This document shows, one piece after another, positions 1 to 12,367 of a DNA stretch of 64,000 nt. Source of the DNA: Siphonodentalium dalli (Eukaryota; Mollusca; Scaphopoda; Gadilida; Siphonodentaliidae); assembly GCA_032622095.1 (NCBI GenBank), contig CP136067.1:95284707-95348706 (forward strand), written 5' to 3'. A model generated the notes under the pieces. The model saw only the letters and a list, made by a program, of their open reading frames with translations, had not been told where the DNA came from and ran no database searches. Made by a program: the position numbers and the translations under genes. Position 1 is the stretch's first letter; each line of letters starts with the position of its first letter.

Positions 1-1136
1 GCTGGAAAATACTCAAAATTTGTATAATTTTCTGCTATTATATCTGCATACTAGCCTTTTTGCTGAATCGTGAATGCCGGTTATATTGCCGTGTGAAATC
101 CTAGTACCAGATAACATTGGGTATGTACATGTATATAGCATACCACCTGAAAATGGCTTGAATATCACATACCAAAGCGGGGTGGGGGTGTGTGTGACAC
201 CCTCCTTGATCATAGTCTGTATTCTACAGGGTATGTTAACTGTTTCGAGTTGGTGCAATTAATGTGATTGTTTAATCTCTACCATCTGAAATCTATTTAT
301 AGCATATTTTGCTATCTGATCAATATTGCTACTTAGTACTGATATAAAACAGGATAAAGATGGTGTGTCTCTTTCCCGAATGTTCTGTTTACATGTACAT
401 TTGGGGGTTTATGAGTCAAATAATATCAGACAACATGTCCTTCTAACACTAAGAAATAATATGTTCTTATGAACCAGGACAAAATATGACTATTTCTGGA
501 GCATTACAGCACATTATTACAAATCTATATTTGTAAGCAGTAAGATAATGACAGGAAACATGTCCTCAGACTAAGAAATAATTTTTTGGTGTGTATTTCA
601 CACCACAGCTCATGTGTATACTCACATTAGTTTATGTCATTCAAAGGGAGAAACCCATTTAGAAAGTTTAAATGAGACAAAACTACCTCACTGTAGATGT
701 AGTTGCAAGGTACAACATGTACATGTATTCTGGTAAATGACATTGGAACTAAAATAATGATTTTTGTGTCCACCGGTATGTCATGTACCGGTACTAGTAT
801 ACATTGCTACTACATGTACATGTAACTTGCCTAACATACCATATACATGTATGAAGAGGGACTTTGCAAGTGTTTTTTAATCAAAATTTTAACCCAACTC
901 TTGTTGTCAGTAAGTTTTAACCCATGCAGTTTAATGAGTTTATATATTTATATATTACATGTGTTTCTATACATGTATTTTATCTTTAGTTAGTTTGTTG
1001 TCCTTGAATAAACTTGTATTGCTGCACAATCAGTTTCCTTAATGTTCTATTATACTAAAACAACTCCATTGATAACAATACCCCTGCATCCCATCAAAAT
1101 CTACTTCATTGCCATCCTCATCATTTCACTTTGGTA
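1..1136. other. AT-rich non-coding DNA, no gene seen
   Basis: No coding region is supported here. The stretch is AT-rich and holds several ACATGTACATGT-type palindromic runs (around 712-722, 812-822 and 965-975) and short ACCGGTAC motifs (775-795), which are common low-complexity words in molluscan and other marine invertebrate genomes. Short open frames on both strands at 13-262 have no recognisable domain. Confidence 0.6.
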
Positions 1137-1800
1137 TCCCCACCCAGGTGTACCTTGGTGTTATTCACCCAGGTGTTCCTTGGTGTTTCCTACCCATGTG
1201 TACCTTGGTGTTTTCTTACCCAGGTGTACCTTGGTGTTTTCTTACCCAGGTGTACCTTGGTGTTTTCCTGCCCAGGTGTACCTTGGTGTTTCCTTACCTG
1301 GGTGTACCTTGGGGTTTTCTAACCCAGGTGCATCTCAATGGGAAATCCACCTGGGTAAGAAAACACCAAGGTACACCGGCGTAAAAAAAAACACCAAGGT
1401 ATACCTGGGTTGGAAACATCAAGGTACACCTGGGTGGGGAACACCCAGGTAGGAAACACCAGGGTACACCTGGGTGAATAATACCAAGGTACACCTGGGT
1501 GGGAAACACCCAGGTAGGAAACACCAGGGTACACCTGGGTGAATAACACCAAGGTACACCTGGGTGGGAAACACCCAGGTAGGAAACACCAGGGTACACC
1601 TGGGTGAATAACACCAAGGTAACCTGGATGGAAAACACCCAGGTAGGAAACACCAGGGTACACCTGGGTAAATAACACCATGGTACACCTGGGTGGGGAA
1701 ACACCCAGGTAGGAAACACCAGGGTAGACCTGGGTGGGAAACACCCAGGTAGGGTACACCTGGGTGTGGTCACCTGGGTAATTACACCCAGGTTTACCCA
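1137..1800. repeat. Minisatellite that switches orientation mid-array
   Basis: From 1137 to about 1335 the + strand carries about eight copies of a 25-26 bp unit built on CCCAGGTGTACCTTGGTGTT. From about 1345 to 1800 the same unit appears as its reverse complement (ACACCAAGGTACACCTGGG). The second part is organised as a higher-order unit of about 65 bp that starts ACACCCAGGTAGG at 1441, 1506, 1571, 1635 and 1701. The array therefore forms one large inverted repeat with its turning point near 1340. Long stop-free frames on both strands (1042-1452 +, 1294-1801 -) only translate the repeat and are not genes. Degraded units continue to about 1960. Confidence 0.9.
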
Positions 1801-1974
1801 TACCAGGGTTTTTATCCAGTTTCAGGTGGGTAAATCATGGTAAAACCCAGGTTTCGCGGGGTCTTAATGGTTGGTGGATGTCTTGGTAGATAGATTTTTA
1901 CCTGGGTTTCGGCCCAAAAAACCTGGGTGGATTTACCCAGGTACATTTTTATATGGGTATGTTAATATAATTTA

Positions 1975-3600
1975 TTACCTCCCCCTTTAAGTCATCCGAG
2001 GTCAAAGGGACCTATCCCCTATGTACAACATATGTTCATATATATCGTCTAAGCTGATAAGGAACGCCCTTTATTTATCATGTATGATAATATAATTGTT
2101 CTTTATTTTGGGAATTCACCCATGCATACCAATTTCCAGTATCCAACTGTTTTGAGCATATGATTAATTATTTATTTATAATTGTTTGTTAATGTACATT
2201 TAAGTCGTCTGATGTCAACAGTTCCTATTCCATGATCCTGGTCGTGTATATTTACCCATGTGAATAACTTTTCAACTACCAGTTTAAAACCATTTTGGGC
2301 ATATAATGACTTATTTAGTTAAATTAATTGTTATTAGTATCCCTTTAAGACAACTGACGTCAACGGCACCTATCACATTATACACTGACGTCAACGGAAC
2401 CTATCACATTATTCATTTTCCGGGTCAATCGATCCCTGTGTACACATTTTCAGCCCCGTGTGTCTATCCGTTTGGTCACCCGGACAGACAGACACACACA
2501 ATGCAAATTGAGTTTGATTAGTACTAGCTGGGTTACAGGGCGTTACTCGGGTAAAGGATGAGTAAATGATTAGTGCCCATTCAACTAATTTTAATTAGAT
2601 ATTAGTCTCCTGCTGATGTAAACATCACCTATTGCTTGACACTTTGCGGATAAATTTACCTCTATATTTCAAGTCAATAACAAAAGCTCTGTATTGCTAT
2701 TTACCATTGCTTCTTTAAGTCATTTGATGTCAACGGTACCAATCACATGCAACTCCCCGTGCCAAATTACCCATGTGTGCCATATCTTCATATTGACAAT
2801 AAACGATCTTCATTTATCAGCAATGCCATAATTATTTAGTAGCCGACTTTAAGTAACATGAGGTCAGTAGCGCCTACTCCGTGATATTCCCATAGTCAGG
2901 AGACTCGTGTGTACCAATTTCCCTAAATATATCTAGTATAAATGGGTAAGTTATGCGTTTTATTATCTGGACAAAGTTATATCCATTTTTTAAGTTGATA
3001 ATAAACGCTCTCTATTGATAATTATGGGTGACTCTTTAAGTCATCTGAGGTCAACAGTATATACCCCATGATACTCTCGGTGTTAAATTGTTCGCCATTT
3101 AAGTAATATGAGATCAAATGAGCATATGTCATGATATTACCATGGCCGTGATCATCCTACACAACTGTCTAAGCTGATAAGAACCTCTTTATTGTCAATG
3201 GCACATATCCAATGGTACTACCCGGGGCATTCTACAACTGTATTCCAATTTCCAGCAATCAGGGTCCAACCATTTTGGGTATATGATTAATTATGTAATT
3301 AAAAGTGTGTGTATTAGTGCACATTTAAGTCGTCTGATATCAACGACAGCTATAGTGTCATTTTTCATAGACCAGATTCCAACCCTTTTGAGTATATCAT
3401 AAGTTATTTAGTTGAATTAATTATTAGTGGCTTTTAATACAATCTGACGTCAACAGCACCTACCCCGGGACATTCCCCGGGTAAATTGACACAAGAGTGC
3501 AAATTGTCAGCTCCGATGGTCCAGCCGTTCGTTCGCCCATAGTCCTACAAACAAACAAACAAACAAACACACAAACAAAATTGAGTTTTATCAGTGTAGG
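1975..3600 (+). repeat. Degenerate satellite-like array
   Basis: A diverged motif of the form CTTTAAGTCATCTGAGGTCA, followed by 'aCGGcaCCTAtCccaTGATAtt', recurs in the same orientation near 1985, 2200, 2341, 2710, 2848, 3033, 3098, 3324 and 3432. Further shared blocks ('CCATTTTGGGCATATGATTAATTA', 'AAGCTGATAAGAACGC') lie between the cores. Spacing is irregular (65-370 bp), so this is an old eroded tandem array or a stack of fragments of one repeat. A (AAAC)n-type microsatellite sits at 3549-3580. No coding potential is seen. Confidence 0.65.
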
Positions 3601-3731
3601 TAGATATATAACTGCACCGATCCCCACGACAGGGGGATAACTTATGAACATCAATTTTACCTCGTATCGCCTACAAATTGTTAATATGTACTACCAAAAG
3701 GTAATCAAGTTTATTACGAGATGATATTTAA

Positions 3732-3938
3732 CCCTTTCAGTGCCAAGTCCGATTTTTGTATCAACCCATATTTCCTTGATCATTTTTCAAATTTATTGAT
3801 TATAATAATGTGATACATTGATGGAAAGAGCTCTTAGAGCTCTTTCCATCAATGTATCACATTGTTATAATCAAGAAATTTGAAAAATGATCAAGGAAAT
3901 ATGGGTTGATACAAAAATCGGACTTGGCACTACAAGGG
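3732..3938. mobile_element. Palindromic MITE with TTAA target duplication (piggyBac-like)
   Basis: A 207-bp near-perfect hairpin. It begins CCCTTTCAGTGCCAAGTCCG and ends with the complement GGACTTGGCACTACAAGGG. The centre is the palindrome around 3830-3843 (GAGCTCTTAGAGCTC). It is bounded by TTAA at 3728-3731 and TTAA at 3939-3942. TTAA targets with CCC..GGG termini are the signature of the piggyBac superfamily, so the element is best read as a non-autonomous piggyBac-type MITE. Longer or decayed relatives lie at 5213-5655 and near 61015-61224. Confidence 0.85.
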
Positions 3939-4420
3939 TTAAACTTTGCGTGAGAAATGCTTTGTGCGTGGCATCAGCCCCGGATAAATGAGCAGGTCCT
4001 CCGCAATACTATTGTTGAGTATGTCCACACGTCGCGATTCAAGCGATAGGAGACCGTTGGTAAATGTCATTCGATGAAGACTACAGTCAATTCACCCGGT
4101 GACACGCAATCCAAGGTCATGAAAAAAGTCGATTCCATGGTGATTGATAAGGAAATGGGTACGTTTCTCTCGATTGGACACTTACATGTAGGTTGTAGCA
4201 ATCACAGAGTGCATTCTTAACATCAATCGTATGGTCTGACGCACGCACGGCATTTCAGATTTGTGTGGAAGGAAGTCTTGTGGAGATGGCGGCTATAATG
4301 TTTATCCAACCGGTGAATGTTCCCGGATAACACTTTCACCAGCAAAAAATTTAAAGTTGCATGTGCTAGCAATCAACCAAGAACGAAACGAAAACAATCC
4401 TACCGCACACGGCATCATTA

Positions 4421-4530
4421 GAAGTCAGCCCCGTGCGAACTCGAATCCAAAGAAGTCAGCCCCATGCGAACTCGAATCCAAAGAAGTCAGCCCCATGCGA
4501 ACTCGACCCCAGAGAAGTCGGCCCCATGAA
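4421..4530 (+). repeat. 31-bp tandem repeat, about 3.5 copies
   Basis: Units start with GAAGTCAGCCCC at 4421, 4452, 4483 and 4514, an exact 31-bp period with few substitutions. A 90-codon open frame (4261-4533) passes through the array. Because 31 is not a multiple of three, the repeat is read in all three frames, so the peptide is not internally repetitive and is probably a chance ORF. Confidence 0.85.
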
Positions 4531-5212
4531 TAACAAAAGCTTTGTTTAAAATCTTTCTTTTTTAGTTATGAATATCAATACGGTAAAAAAAAATGTAGCC
4601 CCACACATATTTTACTTTAATTTGTTAAATTAAAAGGTTTCATTTTCGCTCGAAAACCACATGTATACTTTTTAATAATATTTTGAAAATATTAACATTT
4701 CCGCCCTTTTTGTGAAAGCAAACTGAGAAACAACACAAATCAGTATGTGGTATATTGGTAGTACATGTAGTAGTAGTAGATACCATATGTATGACTCGAA
4801 CTCAATATTAGCGTTGTATTATTGTGCTCGATTGTGCTCCAATATGTTGAAAATAAGTCGACACAGTGACATCCGAAGTAATAACTGTTTTTTTTTTTAA
4901 AGACGGCCACTTGCGCCAAATCGGTTGAATATATATCCACCAGTGCCATCCAATCACACAGACGGTTGTATGACCTGTTATACTATATGGTTATATTCTG
5001 TCCGACGTATCCTAAATTCACGTAAACAGCAATTTGGGGAAAATTTATCACCGGGTCATTTGGCACTCAAAACGTATTACTCACCGCAACTACATGCATG
5101 TACTCATCACCGAGTTGTAAATACAGTCTTTTTGGTCTTTTGCAGAGGATGTTCAGGGTGAATTACGCATACGATCAAGCTGTTGTGAATATATTTGTGG
5201 GGCATACATTAA

Positions 5213-5655
5213 CTCTTTCAGTGCCAGGGGCCGATCTCATTGGCCCTAATTTACGGTCTGTAAAATCGGCCCTAAAAAAATATAAATATATATATATATA
5301 TAATTTTTTTATAGATGTTTTTGGGTTGAATTTGTTTTGGGTATGCTTCAGCATGCTATAGCGAATTTAAAACAAACTGGATAAAACCTTAGGGGCATGT
5401 TATAACTCAAAACTCTCACCAAGTATTCATAGTAATAATTTTGATGCCCATGAAAAACGTAAGATTCCCTGGCACTAAACCTACAAAATAAGTCTGTTAA
5501 AGAATATAAGAAAAAATGATTAAAATTGTAAAAAATAATAACTAAATGATGAAAAATTGTTAGGCCAATGCATGTGGTCGACTTGCATATATAAGAGAAT
5601 GCATTGGCACAGGGTATATGGGTTGATACAAAAATCGGACCTGGCACTGAAAGGG
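5213..5655. mobile_element. Longer TTAA-family (piggyBac-like) non-autonomous element
   Basis: The left end, after TTAA at 5209-5212, reads CTCTTTCAGTGCCAGGGGCCG. The right end is ATCGGACCTGGCACTGAAAGGG at 5634-5655, followed by TTCA, a one-base decay of TTAA. The termini match the MITE at 3732-3938, and the right subterminal part (GGTTGATACAAAAATCGGAC) is shared. The interior is AT-rich and non-coding, with a hairpin segment (5570-5616) related to the 61-kb copy (CATATATAAGAGAATGCATTGG). Confidence 0.75.
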
Positions 5656-5659
5656 TTCA

Positions 5660-6940
5660 CGTGGGATCTGATCGGCGCTGGTTATTGCTGGTTATTGTTA
5701 TCGTAAATAAGAGCGACTTACAATTCCGTTGTCGTTGTCACTGAACATTACGAGATACTTCTCACAAAGCTAACATATCAGATTATCCGCAAACAGGAAC
5801 ATTGGAATGGATGTATTATCTGAATAATGAACTGGGATATTCATAAATAAAATGCATGGACAGAAATAAACTCACTTTTTCTTGTTGACCCCGAAACATT
5901 TACCAGACGACCGGAAATCCGTGACAATAGGTTCTTCGCCGTCTTGGTGCTACGCGGATGGCCGGTTTGAACATGGACTCAAACGAACCAATGAACCAAA
6001 GGAAAAAAAACCCAAGCCGATCGAAAGCCTGTGAACACGACCTCACTTAACATGAATTACACTTAATCAACTCTTGATCTGAACTATAATGTGGTAAGAT
6101 AAAATACAAGTCGGCTATCGCTAGATAGAGTTTGCGACGACTTAACTACACGTAGACCGTGTTGTGTTCGACTAATTTTGTTGAAAGGACAGTTTCATTG
6201 TCACAAATCGTTATCATGATCGCAAATAAATAAACCAAAATGATCCCATTTACCAATCGCAATACATGTAGAATGGTAAGAAATGCCTGATACATCAAGT
6301 GGAATAAGCATAATGTCCTATCGAGTTTGATCCTGGAAAGTTCGCTTGAAAGGCTGTATGATTATCAAACTTATCAAGTTTATTTCAATTACTACGACTA
6401 AAAAGTCCTCCTTCTCTGAATTATGTGCCCCTTCTCTGAATTGTGTGGCCCTTGTCATTGGTTGGTTCCGGCACCATCGTATTTGCGAAATGCGAATTTA
6501 TGGAATGAATGGCATTAGAGTTGGATGATAATATTATATTTTCTGTCCATAACAAACAAGACACATATATAAGGTTCAGATATACACAGAACGGCACGTA
6601 TGTGCAATCGCTTGAAATTGATAGTAGGACCCAAAAACGATGGAAATGTGTGTTTTTCACGAACAGGTGCGTAATAAATAATGACATTGTTTTGCTACGC
6701 TTCGGCGATTAAAAATAAAAATCGGTTGATAAACACATATATTACATATATACGCTCTACGTGCATATGTAAAACAAACTCATTGTGTAACTTTCAATTG
6801 CTGGATAAACACATCATTATAGTACCTACATGTATATATGCCCGTCTTGTATGTAAAGCAAACTGATTGTATATATTTCAACCGATGAGGAGCATTACTG
6901 AGCGTTCCTTGCTAATAAATTAATGCGGATATAACCACCA
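5660..6940. other. Non-coding stretch, nothing recognised
   Basis: AT-rich DNA without a recognisable gene, RNA or clear repeat boundary. Short open frames (6346-6528 +, 6421-6687 -, 6509-6712 +) overlap one another on opposite strands and show no domain. Confidence 0.5.
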
Positions 6941-6944
6941 AACA

Positions 6945-7080
6945 TCGAGATTGAGTGGGGTAATTGGTTTGGACCGGCAAAGTAATTAAACAAAGTTCGT
7001 GTGAATCCATTATTCACATAATCACAAACTTTGTTGAATTAAACTCTGCGGTCAAAATTCAATGACCCCAATCGATCTTC
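6945..7080. repeat. Imperfect hairpin (MITE-like)
   Basis: The left arm (6945-7010, with GAGTGGGGTAATTGGTTTGG) is an imperfect reverse complement of the right arm (7015-7080, with CAATGACCCCAATCGATCTT). The arms share AACAAAGTT/AACTTTGTT blocks around a short loop. It lies directly beside a second hairpin at 7090-7280. No clear target duplication was identified. Confidence 0.6.
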
Positions 7081-7089
7081 AAGTAAAAT

Positions 7090-7280
7090 ACCATATATAC
7101 ATGTTAACGCTGCAGTGAATTGATCTGGGGCGAAGTATCACGTCGAGTTGAAGAGGTCAGATCGCTGGATCAAACGAGCCGCCGCAGGCGTCGAGTTTGA
7201 TCCAGCAATCTGACCTCTTCAACGAGACGTGATGCGAAGCCCAGATCAATTCACTGCAGCGATAACAGGTATATTATATG
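7090..7280. repeat. Long hairpin MITE
   Basis: The arms TTAACGCTGCAGTGAATTGA (from 7104) and TCAATTCACTGCAGCGATAA (ending 7265) are near-perfect complements. Pairing runs inward through GAAGAGGTCAGAT/ATCTGACCTCTTC to a GC-rich loop at 7172-7190. The total folded length is about 190 bp. It is probably a non-autonomous DNA transposon; the superfamily is not clear. Confidence 0.75.
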
Positions 7281-8316
7281 ACATGCATTTTAAATGACAT
7301 GCTTTTTATTTAAAAAGCACAATTTCTCTTATTAATTATGAAATGAAACCAATTGCACACGCTCGCTAGTATCAAAAATAAAGAAAGAACAGTTTCTGTC
7401 CTGCTTTTTCCGGTCATGCGCAGTATGCGAGATAGAGAAGAGTGGTATGACATCGGATCAAACTGTAGCTGATCCGATGGTCCGGAAATGATCACTTTAT
7501 TATAGTGGTATTGGGGAATGAAAAACGATAATCATATAATAAATCACTTTATATCACGTATGTACAAAAGTTGAAAACAGCTGATCAATTTCTATTTCTT
7601 TGATAAGTAATTTCAGAATATATACAGAATCTTGATATATGCAAGTTATGTATTATTTATAGGCCTATTTCGGTCACCAGAACGTGACAAAATGGATAAA
7701 TTGCACTGAAAATCTCGTTGACTTAAATTTTACTCAACAATTATTCAACTTTAGTGTAATTATACCACTAAGAAACGTTGAATTAAGTGTTGGGTAAACT
7801 GGTTCTACCCAATGAATTGAATATCAATTTTACTCAACACTGAAAGTGAAATTGCTCCACAACCGATTGAATTTGCTCAGTGCTGACTGCAAAATGTAGC
7901 TTTACAGAAAGGAATTGGCTACAAAAATTGGCTACAAGAATTCTAGAAACTGAACTGGATGATATATCCAGAATCAGCGACCGAAACAGAGTTGGACATT
8001 TATGAAATTCCCGACAAAGTATCCAACGATATTAAAATATTCTGTGATATAATATGATTAAAATTGTTCAGATGTGTGGCTTGTTTGTGGTGTCCATGAA
8101 ATGGCACCACGTCCCTGATTCTTGGTGCACACGGCCGCCACATTGCACAGCCATGTACGTATATGTGTACCTGTTAATACCGTTTTTTGTTGTTTTGTAA
8201 GTTGCTACCCGTAACTAGATCATGCACTCCACTTGTATTCTTTGACTACTTTGCATACTTGGGAAATTATAGTCGATTAAATTCCAGAAACGGATGCTTT
8301 TTGTGCGACGGGCGCT
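7281..8316. other. Non-coding stretch upstream of the lectin gene
   Basis: No gene is seen. The region is AT-rich and contains a mildly repetitive 'TTTACTCAACA / TTGAGTAAA' segment at 7725-7860. It would hold the upstream regulatory DNA of the gene starting near 8.35 kb. Confidence 0.45.
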
Positions 8317-8324
8317 TATATATA
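8317..8324 (+). promoter_or_regulatory. Candidate TATA box of the PAN/C-type lectin gene
   Basis: TATATATA lies about 250 bp before the chosen start codon, in GGCGCTTATATATAGCACAC. A TATA box here would place transcription start near 8345-8355 and give a 5' leader of about 220 nt. A perfect CRE palindrome, TGACGTCA, is at 8397-8404 and so would fall within the leader. Both motifs are short, and the assignment rests on position only. Confidence 0.3.
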
Positions 8325-8568
8325 GCACACAACGGATATACGAGAACAAAGAATGAATAGAACAACGTGATCCTTAGAATTGCTCCACGACGACGATGAC
8401 GTCAACTGTTTGGTTTTATCATAACAATTGGTGAATCTTCTTAAACGTATATGTGCGCAGTTCGTATGTTTTCCGCTACGTTCCAGGAATTGATTCATTT
8501 CATCTGTGGCGCTAACCCACTCTCGTCGATGTTGGACATTATATTATACTTGTGAATCAGGTAGTGCT

Positions 8569-8881
8569 ATGGATCTTGCACATTGTAGATCCACCATTGT
8601 CGAATGGTTAACACTCACGATATTGTTGCTCGAGTTCAGACCATCAGTGTGCGAGATCGCTCATTTCTCGCTAAAGGAATGGCCCGGCAAACAGGCACCA
8701 GATGCATGGGTGGTCGCGGCTCAGTCGTTACTACACTGCACGTCCCAGTGCGTTGCCAACAGCGGCATATTCTGTAAACAGGTATCATACAATAGCGTCA
8801 CAGAGGAGTGTTACATGTCAGGGTTAACCCTCAATTCTATGGTCACAGGAGCGAAAGTTTTCTCACGTATCCTGGGAAAAG
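8569..8881 (+). CDS. Exon 1: signal peptide and Apple/PAN-like module
   Basis: This is the first coding exon of a three-exon gene continuing at 12368-12544 and 25072-25316, predicted 244 aa. I chose the ATG at 8569 because it gives a proper signal peptide, with the hydrophobic stretch WLTLTILLLEF at residues 13-23. An in-frame upstream ATG at 8506 would bury that stretch behind a polar leader. Residues about 50-100 carry four cysteines (57, 61, 69, 81) in the C-x3-C-x7-C-QVSYN-x6-C pattern typical of PAN/Apple domains, which bind proteins or glycans outside the cell. The exon ends ...GGAAAAG with donor GTAAGG at 8882, leaving one base (phase 1). The product is probably secreted. The fold assignment is by motif only. 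Confidence 0.72.
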
Positions 8882-11800
8882 GTAAGGGAATTGAACTATT
8901 TAATAATTAATTTAATTTCATTATTGTTTTGGCCTTTTTCATAGACTCTGACCAACATGACATACCAAACTGTGGGATAATCGAGAAGACCACAACTAAA
9001 GACAAAATAGAAAGAAAAATGCACAAAAACAATTTAATGTTGGACAATGTTTTAAAGTGAAACGGAAATGTGAATGAATTGGGGCCGCAAAACCGACATA
9101 GGTCTAACCGGCAAAGTACATCAATACAAACAAGCATTGCGTATTCGCCAACATTGCCGTACCCACATTTTTCTGTGCCAGGTATTATCGTGCCACCTTG
9201 GGCAGGGAAAATCAAATTCCTTTCAGTACGTAGCATATTGTTATCACGCTACACACATGTAACGTCATTCTACATTTAACAAGACATTATTTCAAAAAAT
9301 GCAGATAAAACTCACTTGGTGTCTATTCTGAGAACTAACACCGTCCATGTTGGACGCCATCTTGTATGATGTCTGCTAAGCCACAGTTTGTTCCAGATAA
9401 CATTTCCCAAAGGTATATGAATGTCACAAGGAACAACTGAGTTGAACTGAGTCATGTATGTTAAATTTGGTGGTGTATTGAGTTCATGGTATCTACCCCA
9501 GCGATGGAATAGAAAAAGATAGAATTTGTTCATATTCAGCAGGAAAGAAGAACTTAATCGGGTCTGCTGAGAACGTTTATTAGTCATACATATCAATAGA
9601 AACAATTGTCAGCTGATAACAATACTGTTAGAAAATACTGTCGGTTTGACTGTTTCGGACCGTCATAATCATAACCCACACCATTTCATCAGTTATACGG
9701 TTCTTTACCGTTATTTTATGTGCCCATGTCTAAGTTAAAAATTTTCGTTATTCAAAGTTCATGCCGTAAAAATTCAATAGTATATTTATCGGCGACCAAA
9801 TAATATACGACAATGACTCCATAGAGTACGACTGAATCTGACTCTGTTGATATTTAATATGTATTATTAAGTGTTTGTTTTAAATACAATTATCCGGCAT
9901 TCATTCTCTGTTATGTGGGTCCGTCTTAGCTTGAGTACGTAATTACGTTATTCTCAAGTCCGGGTTTAAGTTCCCTGCTTTAGCACTCGCCTATTTTATT
10001 TCGCCATCTTGCGTATTTCATCCCAAGCGAATTACAAACTTTTTTTTTTTGGGAAAATGTTATCTTTCCAGTTGTGGACAGTTGTTAAGACGGTCTGATT
10101 TCTGTTCATTTGTTAACCGGACAAGTTTCAATTCAGCGAAAACAGGCTTAGTCATTGACATTTTCCACTAAATTGTGACAACTGGGCCGTATTCTACTCA
10201 CAATTTCGAGAGTTTTATTCATGGCATGATCTCAGATCGGCTGTAACCTGACTTCATTCGACTCAGTGCTTATGTTGAAATTGACAGTGTTGTGACGATC
10301 AAAACACTGGCACATTTACTGACACAAGAGGATGCCGGAAACAACACGAGCTTCGATGATGTCAACCAATAGTGACAATAATAACAACAACGAGCAGCTA
10401 TTAGAATGTTGACAATGACCTGTTCAATCCAGTTGACGGTGTTCCGATTGTTTTAAAGCACATGCATGCACATTTACACGAGGGGATATGCATGTACTGT
10501 ACGCACCAGAGTAACTCACAAGAGCTTCAATGTCAACAACAACACCATAAACAACGAACTGACGCGGCACAGTGACGAATGACCTGAACATATATACAAT
10601 TCCAACTTCCAAGTACAGCTATTACAATTACATGAACCGATTCATCACATGTTCATAAATTTTCATTGAAACGTGTGTATATGAGACATTGTCGTCATTC
10701 GCCATGTTATCGTCCAGTTACATGTATTACGACAATTTACAGACCGGGAGCTCAGTATGGGTTGGATGTTCTTATGAAATTATATTTGACTGACTCACTG
10801 ATATGGATACTAAGTGTCGTGATACCAGTTGGATAGCAGTTGGATGCATCATGCTGTCAAATTTCATCGAAAAATGTGCGAATATAGGAGTACATTGTCG
10901 CCAAGTCATCGGGCACAGTTATTGCGGGATCTGCTGTTGTCTTGAAGGTTTCAATTTCAACTAGCTGATATACTGATATATTGTCATGATGTACTGCTTC
11001 ACCTGTTAAAACAAAACCTGTGCTTACAAGTGTCTGGACAATTTTACGCCTTACATGTTACAAAAAAGTATGCCATTAAGATGTTTAACTTTTACATGTA
11101 CATGCATTTTAGTTTTAACTGTGATACATGGAGCTTTGTTCTTTTAGGTCTTAAAATGGCATGTCAATTCATATGTTTTAGAATGATCTAAATTAGTATT
11201 ACTTGTAACTGAACACTGATGCGTTGTCTTTTCGGCTATTACTGGTATCATTTTTTTTATTTACAGTCATATTTATACAGTGAAAGCTGAACACATCCTT
11301 TTTCCGGATTAAATTCCACTAGACAGATAACAAGTTTGATCCTCTGCAAAATGCGAAGTTTCATAAGTATTGTCTATCACTTTATGCATTGATATTTTAC
11401 GCTTCATCAAAACTATGATCGTAATAGAAGAACTAATATGTATTTTTCAGTTACGAATAATACTAGTATGAATCGTAATACCTACCGGGAAATCATATTG
11501 TCACCATGGGAACCGGGCTAATTCTACGGTAAATTAGCACATTAATAGCAAGAAATTGGTGTTGACCCGTAAAAATACCATTGGTCTGACCTTTATTAGT
11601 TACGGTCTTGATATTAATTAAACGGTGTTGAACCATAAAAAATACAAATGTCTGACAGTTACTGGTTACAGCCTGCCAGTTACTTAAACGGTTTTGTATC
11701 GTGGAACATGATACAGTCTGACCGTATGTTTAACGTTCCAGGGTTGGCAGCGATGTTTCGCGGTCTGAGACCGTTAAGGCGGCGGGCTTTTTTTCTAACA

Positions 11801-12367
11801 GCGAATGTTAAACGAGTAATTAGGCGACGTTAGCTCGATTCGACAGTTTCGTTGGTTTGTGTGACTATAGGGTGGTTAAGTCTCAGACAATTAAATGCTT
11901 GTGCACGAGTTAATCATACCAATGTCAAATATTTCCACATAGACAAATATATCAGGCATTTTATAGGCTTTGGTCATCTCGATATGTTAATATACGAACG
12001 TGGTCAGACAACGCATGTGTATTAGCGAAAAGTATGGTTTCCAACGAAAGTCGCCTTACTCTCAGCAGCTATCCCTATATGTTGATATATAAAACACCTT
12101 GGTGTTGGCGAGATGATAGACTTCTTTAATATGTTTCTTGGATTCAAATTCCTATATCCACTAGTTTTATATGCCAAAATCATGATGTTCCTTCGATGTT
12201 TATTTTTTGAAATACACAATATATTAAACACACGTAAATCAATAGCACATTACCGATGTGTAGATATATTACACCGAAAACTGCATCCCTCTTTGTTAAC
12301 ATTTTCTGGCATTCAGATGAACATCATCTCATATCTATAAGCTGACTATTTTATTTGTTGATTGAAG
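8882..12367 (+). other. Intron 1 of the lectin gene (3.5 kb)
   Basis: It begins GTAAGG and ends ATTGAAG with AG at 12366-12367; both sides are phase 1. The acceptor has only a moderate pyrimidine tract (TTTTATTTG). Apart from a 66-bp tandem repeat at 11558-11735, the interior holds no recognisable gene. Open frames at 8907-9236 (-), 9312-9605 (-) and 11648-11833 (+) lack known domains. Confidence 0.6.
11558..11735 (+). repeat. 66-bp tandem repeat, about 2.6 copies
   Basis: Units begin GGTGTTGAC/GGTGTTGAA/GGTTTTGTA at 11558, 11624 and 11690, an exact 66-bp period, each followed by a 'GTCTGACc..TTAGTTAC..' block. An open frame starting at 11648 includes part of the array; since 66 is divisible by three it is read in a constant frame, but nothing else supports coding. 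Confidence 0.7.

Noticed and set aside
1042..1801. Long ORFs on both strands (up to 160 codons) with repeated 'PGVPWCFLP'-like peptides
   Set aside because: They are translations of a minisatellite lacking stop codons in several frames; both strands and all phases are open, so there is no evidence for a gene.
8506..8568. Upstream in-frame ATG of the lectin gene
   Set aside because: It would add 21 polar residues before the signal peptide; the ATG at 8569 gives a normal leader.
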